DNA of 48,500 nt from Mesostigma viride. Taxonomy: Eukaryota; Streptophyta; Mesostigmatophyceae; Mesostigmatales; Mesostigmataceae. Numbering within the stretch: position 1 is the stretch's first letter; the number at the start of each line of letters is the position of its first letter. The position numbers and the translations under genes were made by a program. The stretch is from NCBI GenBank assembly GCA_009746045.1, contig RPFO01000080.1, positions 7,847,140 through 7,895,639 of the forward strand, in the 5' to 3' direction. Shown piece after piece: positions 11,276 to 22,939 of the stretch. The notes beneath the pieces were generated by a model. That model was not told where the DNA came from. It was given only the letters and a program-made list of their open reading frames with translations, and did not search any database.

Positions 11276-11624
11276 TGATCACACTGACCTGTGCCTGAGT
11301 GTCCACAGCTAGGATGCAGGATTCCTGGCTATAATCGGAGCACACAGCAGAGACCTTGGCCAAACCTGAGGCTTGTTTAGCCTTGCTCTTGTGAGCCTTA
11401 TGCAGAGCTGCCAGAGCTTTTTCTAGCTTGGATTTGAACTCAGCTGGATTGCCTTTGTTTTGCTCTGGTACCTCATGCCTGGTTGAACTCTGCCCAGAGG
11501 GACTTACACCAGTTTGTGGGGTGACACGTACCTTCACTGATGAGGGGTGGAGGAATGACAGAGGGTGTGGTAGTGCCATCATCAGCTCCTGGTGTTGGAA
11601 TGCTGGGTGGTTCTGCTTGCTCAC
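11193..11624 (-). pseudogene. Linker with aspartic-protease-like motif
   Basis: Between integrase and reverse transcriptase the minus strand encodes a Lys/Ala-rich helix (EFKSKLEKALAALHKAHKSK) followed by SCILAVDTQAQVSVISAQA. That segment has the look of a retropepsin active-site strand (hydrophobic-x-D-T-G-A-x-x-S-V-I), with Gln where Gly is expected. Copia proteases normally lie before integrase. This may be a displaced or substituted protease, or a chance match; the second half of a protease is not clear. Confidence 0.4.
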
Positions 11625-11648
11625 CAGAGTTAAGGAGGGAATCCATGT

Positions 11649-12600
11649 TCAAGGACTCTTCCCCTGGCACGTCTGCCAAAGGAGGGAAATACTTCTTAAC
11701 TCTAATTGACTGCTCACCCTGTGTTTTCTCCCTGTTTCCAAACTTCGAATATCCATATTTTTTCCTTTTTTGGTCATTCTTAGAACAGTGCACGGACCAT
11801 ACCACATGCCTGTCTTGCCATGTTTGGTTTCTTTGAAATATAGGACTTGTTCACCCAGTTGGAATACTGTTCTGGGGTGTGTTATGTCCTTTTCAGCTAG
11901 CTTATCAGCCACTTTAGCCCGTACTGTGTTACACAGAGCTAATACCTCTGGAAGGGTACACACCTGCCTGTAAGCCAATGGGAAGGATTTCCCCCCATGG
12001 TGCATGCAACACAGGTCTATAAGGTTAAGTGTAGCACAGATTTCACTGCACCACAGTGCTCTGTCAGCATAGCTTCCAGATGTGGCTTTCAGGTCAGTGG
12101 ATTTCGCCACTAAAGTTTTGACTGACCTGATGGTTCTTTCCATGACACCCTGCCCTTCATGATCTTGCAATCCAGCAAGCTCAATATTAGCATCCCATCC
12201 TTCACACTCAGCCAGACAGCTAAACTGTTGATCAAGCAGTATAGTGTCAACTGGGTAGAATCTGGGCAATGCTATCACAAGTGCTGCACGCAGTTGCTCT
12301 TTAGCCATTCCAGGTAGGGGTTCCATGACAGTGAATCTGGACCATGTGTCTTTTAGGATCAGATATTGTTCACCATCAATATGCACGACATCACCCACAA
12401 TTATTCCCCTTTGGGAGGGTGGTGTTGCTACATACATGCCATTTGGGAGGTTTTGGGCCATGGAACTGACATTGCTGGCAGTGTTTTCTAGCCAACCTGA
12501 CAGCATTCCTGAGTCGTGAACCTCCTGCTCGTCTGGCAATCTTTTCTGCCACCACCTCATGACCCATGGCTATGTGGAGCTGGGTTGCTAGTTCCCTTTT
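11649..12600 (-). pseudogene. Copia integrase
   Basis: Upstream of 12560, in another frame, lies the zinc-binding part (LHIAMGHEVVAEKIARR ... HCQQCQFHG, an H-H-C-C pattern). The long frame then gives the catalytic core: VVHIDGEQYLILKDTWSRF (first Asp), VDTILLDQQF (second Asp) and GQGVMERTIRSVKTLVAKS (Glu with the following helix). The C-terminal part (LGEQVLYFKE, GKTGMWYGPCTVL) matches the usual copia integrase tail. The zinc domain and core are in different frames, so at least one indel is present. Confidence 0.82.
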
Positions 12601-13154
12601 AAGTCTACTGTGTCAACAGCAGCTGGGGTAAGAGCTTTGAGGTAGGGCAATATCACATTATACGTGGAGGAGATTTTCTGAGCTGCCTCAAAGTCTAGCA
12701 GTCCCTTGTCTTTATCCCCAATGATAATGAGATCATATGAATCCACATAGGCGTGCTGTGAGGACGTACATCCTTTTGGAGCCTTGTCTTGCCGGTCGCA
12801 CCACGTGCCGGGGGGCAGATGGCGGGGGTGCTTGCAACCGAAGCAGAGGTCCACGTCGCCTACTGCGGGGTTCCACTTGCAGTCCGCTGGTGTCCCTTGG
12901 TGCCACACCGGGTGCACTTGTTCTTGGGACCTGCATGGGGGGGCTGAGCAGTGGGTGCAGGGGTGGGTGGGGCAGGTGTGGGGGGGGTGGGCCGCCTCCA
13001 CTGGTTTGGCCTGAGCTGGGCAGGCTGTCCCTGGCCTTGGGGCTGGTTGCCCTTGGCCTTCTTGGACTGGCCCCCCTGCTGCCCCCCTGACTGGCGCTTT
13101 TGTCCTTGCCCTTTCCCTTGGGTCTGTTGGACCTTATGGGTTGGGGTTGCAGAC
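12588..13154 (-). pseudogene. Copia gag C-terminal region with zinc knuckle
   Basis: Next to the chromovirus insertion the minus strand reads THKVQQTQGKGQGQKRQ and other Gln/Lys-rich basic sequence, a Pro-rich run, then NKCTRCGTKGHQRT, the first three ligands of a C-x2-C-x4-H-x4-C knuckle. The fourth Cys is reached after a frame change (ADCKWNPAVGDVDLCFGCKHP), which adds a second Cys pair. RNA binding by this nucleocapsid part is known for the family. The frame break lies inside the knuckle. Confidence 0.75.
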
Positions 13155-13159
13155 GGAGC
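13155..13159. repeat. GGAGC target-site duplication (left)
   Basis: GGAGC directly precedes the TGTTACG end of the chromovirus and is repeated at 27748-27752 directly after its other end. Confidence 0.93.
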
Positions 13160-13733
13160 TGTTACGCCGCGGATATCTACCTCCACCTCTACCTATAATG
13201 GGCCTGATACTACCTAAACTGGTCAGGCCTCCTCTACTTAACCCTCTGGCGAAAGACGAACGTGACGGAGCTGATCTCAATGCATTAACGTAAGTGTTAC
13301 TATAATACGCCATACAACCATTTATCCAAAACCCGTTTAATCCAGGAATAGAGGAAGGAAACACAACTACACTGCCGTGACCCAAGCCTAAATGTGTCAA
13401 TTCATTTAACACATGCCGAGTACACACACAAGGGGTAGAACGCGCATAAATGGTCACCAACGGTCCAACACGCTCGGGCCGACATGGCCCTCGCCTACAG
13501 ATGCACGCTGGTCCACTACATCTACTGATGCACGCTGGTCCACTACATTCTACCACAGGATCAGGACCACTAGTAAAGTACGCGGCGCGGCGCCCAACGG
13601 CACCCAATGTACCACAGTACTGTTACGAGGACAATAATGTCCCGGTAGGAGCCTAAACGTAAACCTAGGGACAACCGAGGCAAAAGACCTAATTTACGTC
13701 CGTAACTACAACGAATTGTTACGCGACGTAACA
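13160..13733 (-). repeat. Chromovirus 3' LTR
   Basis: 574 bp, TGTTACG...CGTAACA. It is identical to 27174-27747 except for three substitutions (near 13344, 13572 and 13588). Confidence 0.97.
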
Positions 13734-13745
13734 CCTCCCCCCCCC
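13734..13745 (-). promoter_or_regulatory. Polypurine tract
   Basis: On the minus strand GGGGGGGGGAGG directly abuts the start of the 3' LTR, the position where plus-strand DNA synthesis is primed in LTR retrotransposons. Confidence 0.8.
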
Positions 13746-14104
13746 ACAAAGGTAGGGAGCCCTCTCCCTACGCACAGGGAGGAAAACAAGGGGTAGGAAA
13801 CCTAATGCACCCAGCACACACTAACACAGTCAGCAGGCCATCCAAGATACAAGGCACCAATAGTTCACACGGTCTCCACCACCACGCCTGGAGGTGTAGG
13901 GTTAGCCAGCACCAAGCCTGGTGGTAGGTTCCCCTAACTGCCTGGAACAAAGTCCTTGCCGGGGGGGAACGGCACTGGGCAGGACACACAGAGTAAACCA
14001 ATCAGCACCAAGGACCAAGAACGACCAGTCAACTGGCCAGAACATGAGGGCGACTCTACATACCGGAGGGACAACACCCTCAGGTCGGGCCTAAGGCCCT
14101 CTAT

Positions 14105-16391
14105 CTAATGGCCATCCGTCTGGTAGGTACCACGGGAGGCCAGCAGGACATCCAGGTAAGCCTGGTAGTGAGACACATCCTCAGCATTGTCGTGCCTATC
14201 TACAGTGAGGAAAACATCGGCCCACACGCCGTCAGGGAAAAGTCCCAGGAAGGCCCAGTAGTACCTATGCTGTGTAAGAACGACCTGGCCCCGGGCCCAG
14301 TCCAGGAAACCGCAGGCAAAGAGGCGTAGGAAAGGCTCTACCGCGATCAGGCAGAGAGCCCGAAGGAGCAGGCGATGATACCGGATCCGAGGGCGCATAC
14401 CCGTCGGGAAAAACAGATCTACCAGGGGCTCCACGTTGGACGGCCACAACCGGATGTGCCGAATCTCGCGGGAGCGCCACCGGCGGGCACACTGTCGCGA
14501 CCCGAACGTCTCAAGGTAGTCGCTAGCCCGGGGAGGAGGATGACCCCGAGAGTCCAAACCCTGGCCCGGGATGGGCGCTGGACGACGGGCATCCCACTCT
14601 AGGATGGGCTGAGGACGGTGCTGTACGTGGCACCCGGCACCGCAGGAAAATCTACCGTAAGAGCATCTGAGGCCATAATGCCCAGAGGCGGAGGGTAAGC
14701 CCACTGGAACCCGCCGTAGGTGTCCAAGTCATTGTGGCGCCGCGCCCAGCGGTACAGGACGCGCCGAACCAGGATCTCACCCTGGAACACCGGATCAGCC
14801 AAAATAACCATGTCGAAAGGAGGCCGATCAGTCTCAACTGGTAGGTTACGGTCCCGCGGCGCCCGACACACCTGGGAGAACCCGTAGGACATGGGCGAAA
14901 TGGCCAGCTCGGCGGAGGCGCGCGGCAGGTCACACTGGCGGCAAGCGAGCGCAGACATACCATACCCGAAGACAGGCGTGTCGCGCGACTCCGGAGTCGC
15001 ATGCACCACAGAAGGGGCCCGATCCCGATCGCCCTCTGACAACTCCCGAAGGGAATCGGCAGCGCGGGTGGCGCGCGGGTCAGAGCCACTGGACCGAACA
15101 ACCGCAGCCAAAGACCGCGGGGCCGAAGGGGCAGGGGCCGGCGAAGGGGTAGGAACCGGCACAGGCGCAGAAGGTGCCGGTACAACAGGGGGCCGCGTCG
15201 GACCCGAGGCCGCAGGGGGTCGCGACGGACCCGCCTCCGCAACTGGCGCGCCGGTCTCTGGGGGTGGAGCACCACCAGGCCACATGTTGAAAATAGGACC
15301 CGTGGGGACAGGCAATCCGGCATACGACTGGTTACCGTCCAAGCTCCAGTCAGGCACCGGGATCCTCTGCGGAGGACCGCCCTCCCAAAGCCTGGGAAGA
15401 CCGCCCGGGTCGCTGAAGAAACCCCGCGAGGGCGGCGCTGACGTGGTGGGCGGCTCGGACGCGGCGGCGGCGGGCGCTGTCACTGGGACGGCGGACTCGC
15501 GCCGAGGCGCAGGTACGTCAGTAGCAGGCGCAGCGGTAGCCGAAGGCGTAGGAGCTGCAGCACCAGAGGGAACCGTAGACGCAGAGGCGACCGAAGGGGA
15601 AGGGGGCACAGCTGCAACAGACACCCCACCTGGCGTGGCTGGAGCGTGCGCCTGGGCCGCCATGAAGGCCCCGAAGGCCGCCGTCAGGGACTGGATCTGC
15701 GCCTGCATCGCAGAAACTGTCGCTGCAAGAGGATCAGGCTCACGACCTGAGCCCGAAGGGGTAGGCTCCACCGATGCGCACAGGACCGACCTCGGTGAAG
15801 ACGGGACCGGGGAAGGCGCCGACACTGAAGAGGAGGACGCCGCAGGGGAGGCCGAATACTCAGGGGAATACTGCGCCTCTACCGGCGCGTCCGTAGGGGT
15901 AGGGTCGCCAAATCCTACACCCGCGTTCTGGTCTGCTATCTCCATAAACTCTACGGCCCGTAACAGGTCGCAGGGGTTCTCATCCAGCTCCGCATCACCC
16001 TCGGCAGGAAGCCAGGGGAACACATCCCGTAGGCAGAGCGGCCCACAGGGGTAGAAAGGTAGGAAAACACCCTGGGGCACTGGAGAATCGCAGCTATCTG
16101 TCCCAGGGCTGGACAGCTGGAGCCACATTCTAGCAAACAGTGGCCGGCATCGTCAAATCCGTGCAAAACAAGCTGATGCGGTTCAGCAGGGGAAGGACCG
16201 TACCACGTGACCCCGAAGAGAGCCGCCCTGACTAGGCCCGCATGCTGGGCCTGGAGGGCCGGATGCACGACGCCATCCGGGAAACTAGACCGTGACACCC
16301 AACGGCCCGGAAGGGCCTCGAAGTACAGCTCAGGGTCCGGTAGGGGCAGGGACGGCAGCGGGCTCTCAGCCGGAGGGGTAGGCTCCGACAT
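14105..16391 (-). CDS. Third ORF of the chromovirus, unknown function
   Basis: Downstream of pol and in the same orientation, a coding region starts at ATG 16391 (MSEPTPPAESPLPSL) and ends at 14105 (GTYQTDGH). It needs two frame changes, near 16080-16110 and near 14630, to give roughly 760 residues. The N-terminal 110 residues look globular; the centre is very rich in Pro, Ala and Ser with a short heptad stretch (VSAMQAQIQSLTAAFGAFM); the C-terminal 250 are globular and Arg/Leu/Trp-rich (DMVILADPVFQGEILVRRV, VLTQHRYYWAFLGLFPDGVW). No transmembrane segment or envelope signature is visible. It is clearly more GC-rich than the adjacent pol genes. It occupies the position of env in other Ty3 elements but I cannot assign a role; capture of a host gene is possible. 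Confidence 0.6.
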
Positions 16392-16467
16392 GACGGCTGC
16401 GGAGGGGAGGGGACAACCAACCACCCGTCGACAGCAGACATAACATAAGAGAGGAGAAAGCCTACAA

Positions 16468-17290
16468 CTAGAGCTTGTGCAGGGTTTTATATTCCTGCAG
16501 CAGGCGACTACACCCATCTAGCTCACTCTCCGTATACCAAACCTTATCTACTTCACTACGAGCATACATCCACTTCACTTTATACTGACGCTGGGTACCG
16601 CGGCCCTTTTTGATATCTCTATGGGCCACGATGCTTTCTACTTCGTCTTCTACTTCCCCAGTGTCAGGGTTATGCTCTAAAGGGGCAGGCGCTAACTCCC
16701 TGCCAGCGAACGTACTAGGATGGTACAGTTTAAGCTGGCTCCTATGGAAGGTGTTTGAATGCGTTTGCCAAGAGGTAGGGATATCGACTTTATATAAGAA
16801 ATTTCCTACCCTAGACAACACATGGAAGGGTCCTAAGAAGGCGGGCCTAAGTTTGACCTTCAGTTCTGCTTCAAACTTATGAGCAAAACGGCCAACACGG
16901 GGGCCTTCTACTAATACTAGATCTCCTATTTCTATCTCAGGTGCTCGTCTATCTAAGGAGGCACGCAACCTAGCAAGGTACTTAGCCTGAGCTTTTTGGT
17001 ACCCTGAGATCGCGTGGTCATGAGCAGTTTTCATTCTATCTAGTAAGGACTGTACACCTTCTACAGTATCTCGGGACACATCATCCTTGTCCCGTAGAGG
17101 ACTAGCTAAGAGAGAGGTAGGGGTAAGGGGCTGTCTACCAGTATCTAAGAAGAAGGGCGTATATCCATGCGCAGCTTGGGGACAATTGTTGAGGGAGAAC
17201 TCTACCAAACATAAATAATCCTCCCAATCACTACCCGAGCCATTAACATAGTGCCTAAGCGCTTCTTCTACTACTCTATTAAGACGCTCT
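16468..17290 (-). pseudogene. Integrase C-terminal half with chromodomain
   Basis: After a frame change from the catalytic core, the minus strand encodes HLVERLNRVVEEALRHYV (helix with the third acidic residue), FSLNNCPQAAHGYTPFFLDTG (equivalent of YN...H.st..tPf.l.yG), then GDLVLVEGPRVGR and KLRPAFLGPFHVLSRVGNF (GPY/F module). The last 60 residues carry VESIVAHRDIKKGRG, QYKVKWMYARSEVDKVWYTE, which is a chromodomain (E-x-I-l-d-h-R...y-l-V-K-W...tWe). In chromoviruses this domain targets integration to marked chromatin. Confidence 0.88.
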
Positions 17291-18110
17291 ACTAAATGAG
17301 AGGAGAGGAGTGGTAGGCAGTACCGTAGGTAACCTTGGTACCGATGGCAGCGAAAAACTGCTGCCAAAAATCTGAGGTAAATAATTTATCCTTATCACTA
17401 ATAAACTGCCTACTCAATCCATGATATCTATATACATTATTGAGGTATAGGCGTGCGCAATCACGTGCGGTGAGTTCTAAAGGACACGGCACAAGATGGC
17501 ACATACGAGTAAAACGATCTATGAACACAAGGATTTGGGCATTGCCCCTATCATTCTTTCTAAAAGGTCCTACAAAATCCATCATGATAGAATCCCAAGG
17601 CATGATGGGGTCAGGCAAGGTCCTAGGTTCTGCTATCTGTCCTACATTATTGGGTTTCATTTCCTGGCAAGATTGACAAGTTCTAACATACTCATCTACA
17701 TCCTTATAAAGGGAAGGCCAGTAATAAGAGCGGGCTACTAGGTCCCGTACCCGTTTACCACCCTGATGAGCAGCTAAGTCATGCAACTCAAAGAGCAAGG
17801 AGGAGCGACAGATAGGAGGGACATACAGGCGCCATTGAGGGGGAGAATCTGCTATCTGCACATATAAAAACCCACCTACAAATTTACAAGGGTGCTTGCC
17901 TAATTGTTGGGGATGTGCAGCAATGGCAGCTAATGCTTCCGGCTCAGTGGCCGTAAATCTACTAATAAGGCGTTCAAGATCAGAGGTAGGCATCGCTACA
18001 GAAGTATCCAGAACAGGTTTAAAGAGATCTCCTACCGCCTTGCCAAAGAGAAGGGGAGGTCCTAGAGGGACTACGTTTTCATAAGACTTTCCTGACCTAG
18101 TCGCTATATG
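17291..18110 (-). pseudogene. Integrase zinc-binding domain and catalytic core
   Basis: An upstream stretch (GKSYENVVPLGPPLLFGK) leads to the H-H-C-C zinc domain: ELHDLAAHQGGKRVRDLV ... YVRTCQSCQEMKP. The core follows: PWDSIMMDFVGPF (first Asp), LVFIDRFTRMCHLVP, and QFISDKDKLFTSDFWQQF (second Asp). The frame breaks at TAYHSSPL, where intact elements read AYHPQTDG, so a small indel separates it from the rest of integrase. Confidence 0.88.
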
Positions 18111-18111
18111 G

Positions 18112-19579
18112 CTAAGCGGTATAAAATTTTATTTTTCCCCTCCCCCCCACCGAGGCCACGGGAAGGGCCTCACACGGGAGAGAGAGTCCTACGTGAGAAA
18201 GGAGATCAGGCATGCGAACAGCTGTATGAAAGAGGTAGGCATAGGATTCATCATCAGGTAGTTCACCATAAGGGGTTACACCCATAGTAGTAGGAACTAG
18301 AGTAGTATTGAGAACATCAAGGTCCTCGAAGAAGGAATAGTCTGCACGACGAGAGAGTGCATCTGGTACTATGTTATCTACACCCTTGACATACTGAAGT
18401 TTAAAAGGGGAAAACTGTGCTAAAAATTCCATCCAGCGCGCTTGCCGAGGGGTAAGGTTGGGTTGGGAGAGAAGATGGGTAAGGGGACGATGATCCGTTT
18501 GGATAACTAACCTATAAGGATCTAGCTCACAGGGTTCATTCAGGCAGACATCAAATTGAGCACCTTTAAGGAAGTGCTGCCACGCGTGGCAACAATACAC
18601 CACAGCTAAGAGTTCCTGCTGGTGTACGGGATAGTTACGCTCCGCAGGGAGCATTGTCCTAGAGATATACTCAATTGGCTGTAAGCCCTGACCCTGATCC
18701 TGGAGAAGGACACCACCTATAGCTACTTTACTAGCATCTGTAGCCACAACAAAGGGTTTAGTAGTATCCGGTAGGATGAGTACAGGAGGGGAAAGGAGTA
18801 GGGATTTTAGGCACTGAAAAGCCGACTGACATTCACTACTCCAAACAAAGGGGATATCCTTCTTTAATAAATGATTAATAGGGGCTGCTATAGTTGCGAA
18901 ACGCGGGATAAAACGCCTATAGTAAGAAGCAATTCCTAGGAAACTACGTACACCTTTAACGTCGGTAGGAGTAGGCCATTCCTGAATTGACTTAGTTTTA
19001 TCCGGGTCGGTAGCGACCCCGGCATCTGACAGAACGTGCCCTAAAAATGGGACACTCCTACCCGAACGCACTTTAGCACGGCGCGCCCACAAAGAATTTT
19101 CAGCCATTATTTCTAATACTTTCTTTAAATCACGTAGGTGCGTTTCAAAATCAGGAGAGTAAATAAGAATATCATCTAAGTAAGCTTGAGCACAAGAACG
19201 GTCATGCTCAGATAAAGAAACAGAGGAGAAGGAAGGATCCTTTAGATCAGAGGACACCTGAGGAAGATGAGAATTTCCCATAACAGGTCTAAGCACTTCA
19301 TTCATTAACATTTGAAAAGAGGCAGGCGAGTTACAGAGTCCCATAGCCGCTACTCTAAACTGGTAATGACCAAAAGGGGTAGCAAAGGCGGTTTTATGGC
19401 AATCCTCAGGAGCTATCCGCAACTGCCAAAAACCATCCGCACAATCCAGTACTGTGAAACAAGTGGAACCTTTAACTTTATTAAATATATCATCAATACG
19501 AGGTAGAGGGTATTTAGACTTCACAGTAATATCATTCAACTTCCTATAATCAGTAACTAGGCGAAACTTGCCATTTGGC
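18112..19579 (-). pseudogene. Ty3 reverse transcriptase and RNase H
   Basis: A 475-codon frame begins just after the 1,699-bp insertion. Motif A is TVLDCADGFWQL (the usual LDL...Y/F-hQi with Cys-Ala), FRVAAMGLCNSPASFQMLMN is motif B, and AYLDDILIYS is the YxDD catalytic motif. RNase H has FVVATDASKVAIGGVLLQ (first Asp), ERNYPVHQQELLAVVY (Glu) and LVIQTDHRPLTHL (Asp). Removing the insertion and one TTAG copy joins this frame to the VPKPNGKFRL-type N-terminal block of the enzyme. A frameshift next to a C-rich run at 18137-18148 separates it from integrase. Confidence 0.93.
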
Positions 19580-19583
19580 TTAG

Positions 19584-21282
19584 CCCCTAAATGGGCAGAA
19601 ATACTGCCGATGCATCGGCTGTAACTTCACAATTTTGCAAACCAGATGCCATCCAACCCACCCATATCCAATGGCTGTCCTTGGGGGCCAAGCATGTCCA
19701 TGAGTTGCCCTTCGGGTTGGTATATCACAACCTTACATATATGCAGGGTAGGCCATGTATAACTGCCGTCAAAGTCAGGGGGGTCAAGACGAGCGTTTTC
19801 ATTTTTGGTAGAATGTGCATTTTGAATTATGTTGTAAGAGCTAGGCACCTACCACTTCAGGGATGATAAACAATTAGTTGCTGAACAGTTTGAGCCATTG
19901 GGGTCATCATTTGGGTGGGTATACCAGCAGTTACACCCAGTACAGCCCATAGGGGTACCGTTGGTAAAAAGCAACCAAGGGGGTAGGAGTGGGCATACTA
20001 CCTACTAATACCTACTAATATGGCCCCCAACCATGCCACACAATACATTTCCCTTCCACAATGATGGGGAAACATAACTGCATCATCACACTGCCCTTAC
20101 ATGGCACCTATGTGCAGGTGCCACCTTGTCCATGCACGTAGGTAACGTGGTACGGATACCCTACGCAAGGCATGCATTCTAGGAGGCAGCCACCAACAAA
20201 CTAGTGATTTTAAGCCTATTTCAGCTTGCCCTAGCAAGGATAAACTAGGCCTAAGCTGCTATAGCTTGCCAGGTGATGGCCAGCACACCTGGTGGCACAT
20301 GCTGACAATGGGAAGCTTCTACTCACCGGTTACATGCTTGACGATGCCACAGAGACCAGCCAACTGCCTCACACTCATGCAATATGTGTGTGGGAAATGT
20401 ATAACAAACATATATGGAGGTATTCAAACCCATACAGCCTCTAAAACTTATCACCATCACCCTGTGGCAGGTCAACTGACTGAGGGAAGCATCTAAGAAG
20501 GGTGTTTTAGAAAGGGGCCAGGCCAGGGTCAAGAAAGAGCATGAATAATGCAAAAAGAATGTGCTACACAAGCTAGAACGTATGTATAAACGTCAAACAT
20601 CGATGGGAAAACGATGATTAAGCTTTACCAGGCATGGATGGCGTTACCTTGGCCCAGGCGGTGGCCGCAAAATGGCGCATTTCGGCACACCAAAGTTGTG
20701 CAGCATGGTCGCTGGATTCGGCGATTTCTGGCCACCCTTGCACGTTTACGACTACCATGTATCATAAAAAGTACAAAGAAACCAATATATCCTTTAAAAT
20801 ACGCCGGAAAGGTATTGCTGTCAACGTTTCTATCGTCCGGCCTGATCGCAGTTTTTTCCAGCAAGAACGCTGCCGACACCTATCAAATGGCATTCCCGCG
20901 AACCAAAAATTGGCCTGTATCATCTTTAGGACGTATAAAATCAATTTACTGAGTTTGGTCAGAAAGTTCGAACGAAAACGTAAATGCCATGCGTGGGCGC
21001 AAGCCGCCATGGCCAGGTCGTCGTTTTCCGGAATGCACGTTGTACGTGAAAAAGTACCCTGACCCCTTGTACTTTGACCGGCCAGAACACCTCTATAACT
21101 TTGTTAGAAGTATGCAAACCCTAGTACCATGCTGTGAGGAAAATTATAAACTTTCGATCTTCTCAGCTAAACTTTTCCTGATTCTCAATAGTTTTCGCGG
21201 CATTTGGTCCCCCGAGAAGGGGCCGACGTGTCGGCTGTAACTCAGTTTTAGGCGGAAAATCGGCAGCCAGACCATTTAGGGG
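19584..21282. mobile_element. 1,699-bp TIR element, family 1, copy 1
   Basis: Terminal inverted repeats are CCCCTAAATGG and CCATTTAGGGG. The target duplication is TTAG at 19580-19583 and 21283-21286, and removing the element plus one TTAG restores the reverse-transcriptase frame exactly. Near each end a palindrome-like box lies in direct orientation: GCCGATGCATCGGC then TGTAACT on the left, GCCGACGTGTCGGC then TGTAACT on the right. No transposase frame is visible; the largest frames are under 145 codons, so it is non-autonomous. Four-base TTAA-like targets and C-rich termini fit the piggyBac superfamily, although TTAG is unusual. Confidence 0.9.
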
Positions 21283-21286
21283 TTAG

Positions 21287-22281
21287 GAACTAACAGGACA
21301 CCAGCTGAGTATGGGGAGTTACTAGGCTCTATCAATCCTGCTTCTAATAATGACACTAAAATCTGTTTTAGTTCCTTTAACTCGGTAGGGCCCATTCTAT
21401 ACATCGGAGAGTGCGTAGGAACTGCACCGTCCTTGATAACTACACGGTGTAAAACAGAACGAGGAGGAGGATAAGAAGGAGTCTTTTCTTCAAAAACCTT
21501 TGAGGAATCTATCACAGCCATGTATCTTACTATTTCATTTTCAGTAAATCCCACTCCTATTGTATCCACTGTGTTTATATAGATATCCACACTATTATTA
21601 GGGATAGGTATCTCCTGTACTTCTAACTGAAGGAACATACATAATAAATATCCATATTCCTTTAGTTCAGAACGCAACTCATCATTGGACATTAGTACTT
21701 CAGGTATAGGTCTTACAGGAGGATCAACAGGTGTAGGAGGAGTAATATCTACCAAGGATAAATTTTCCAATCTATAATGACGTTCAGGTACCCAGTAAGA
21801 GCTATCTGGAAACCAAATGACCATGGTATCATAATTAATAGTAATCTTATTATCCTGGTGCCAATCTAATCCTAGTAATACATCAGCGGTAGTGATAGGG
21901 CCTATAGTGGCCGTCAGGTTGACAGTACGTCCTTGTATAACCATGGGAAGGGACACCGTACCCGGAGAATGACTGGTGCGACCATCAGCATAATGAACAG
22001 TAACGGGTTTGGTGTGAGGGGTAGGGACTAGTCCTAAACGCCTAACTAGGGCTTCGCTCACAAAGGAGCTAGCCGCACCGCTATCTACCAACACAGAGAC
22101 ATTCAAGAGTTCATCAGCATGCAAGAAGGGATCTACAACAGTGTGAGGGACGGTTAAACCACCATTCAAGAACATAAGAGGACGCACACGTAGTGGTAGG
22201 GAAGATTCAGCTCCTACAGAGGTTATAAAAACAGGCAGGCAAAAATTTTTATCTGGGGTACTATCTAAGGACCTGTCCAGG
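21287..22281 (-). pseudogene. Ty3 protease and start of reverse transcriptase
   Basis: The frame has VSVLVDSGAASSFVSEAL, the retropepsin active site D-S-G-A, and later ADVLLGLDWH, the second conserved strand (I-L-G-x-D-w). Downstream lie the reverse-transcriptase entry blocks YRMGPTELKELKQIL and LIEPSNSPYSAGVLLVP, where the 1,699-bp insertion cuts the frame. Protease and reverse transcriptase are in one frame here. Confidence 0.88.
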
Positions 22282-22935
22282 TTACCCCCGGCTGACAGGC
22301 CTACTGTTCCCCCTCCCCCCCAAATCCATAGGAACTAACCCCGAAGAAGACCCTGGCGAAAAAGCCACTGCTGGAGGGTCACGAGGGAGCGAAGAGGGTG
22401 CGGGAGCCTGATTATCATAGGGGAACCCTGGGGATCCTGTCTGCACAGCATTCAGCCTACTAGGGGTAGCTGAAGGAATGCGTCCTGAAGTAGGACGAAT
22501 AGGAGCACGCTGAGGGGTACGAGGAGGGCGAGCGTCGGGATGAGGGGGAGCACCCGAAAGGAACTTGGGGCACTCACGTTTAAGATGACCTACTTCCTTG
22601 CAATGATAGCATGTGATATGAGAGACATCAAGGGCTGAAAGGTCAGTAACACAGATATCTAATTCTTCTACATAGGAGTTCTCCTCCTCAGGGATAATAT
22701 TATTAATACGGGAACGGGTAGGAAGAGAAGGGGTGGTGAAGAAATCTGCTACACGCAAGAGATGCTGGCGCACATGCTTGAGGGGCAGATCAGTAAAACG
22801 GTAGGCAGAGAACTGGCGCTTGACTTCACGTAATAAGGGTCTACTGAGGCCTTGGAGGAAGCGAGCACGTACTTCTGCACCCGACAAATCCCTAATTCGT
22901 GTACCATCTGAGCATCAAACTCTTTCATATACTCC
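22282..22935 (-). pseudogene. Ty3 gag, C-terminal part with zinc knuckle
   Basis: Residues after SGAEVRARFLQGLSRPLLRE include the knuckle CYHCKEVGHLKREC (C-x2-C-x4-H-x4-C), followed by a Pro/Ser-rich tail to a stop at 22282. The frame is continuous with the gag part at 24643 onward once the second 1,699-bp insertion and one TTAA are removed. The knuckle binds genomic RNA in this family. Confidence 0.88.
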
Positions 22936-22939
22936 TTAA

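Noticed and set aside
14891-16054. 387-codon plus-strand ORF, Gly/Ala/Glu-rich
   Set aside because: It is the antisense shadow of the GC-rich third ORF of the chromovirus, with composition dictated by it. The minus frames have globular ends in the element's coding orientation.
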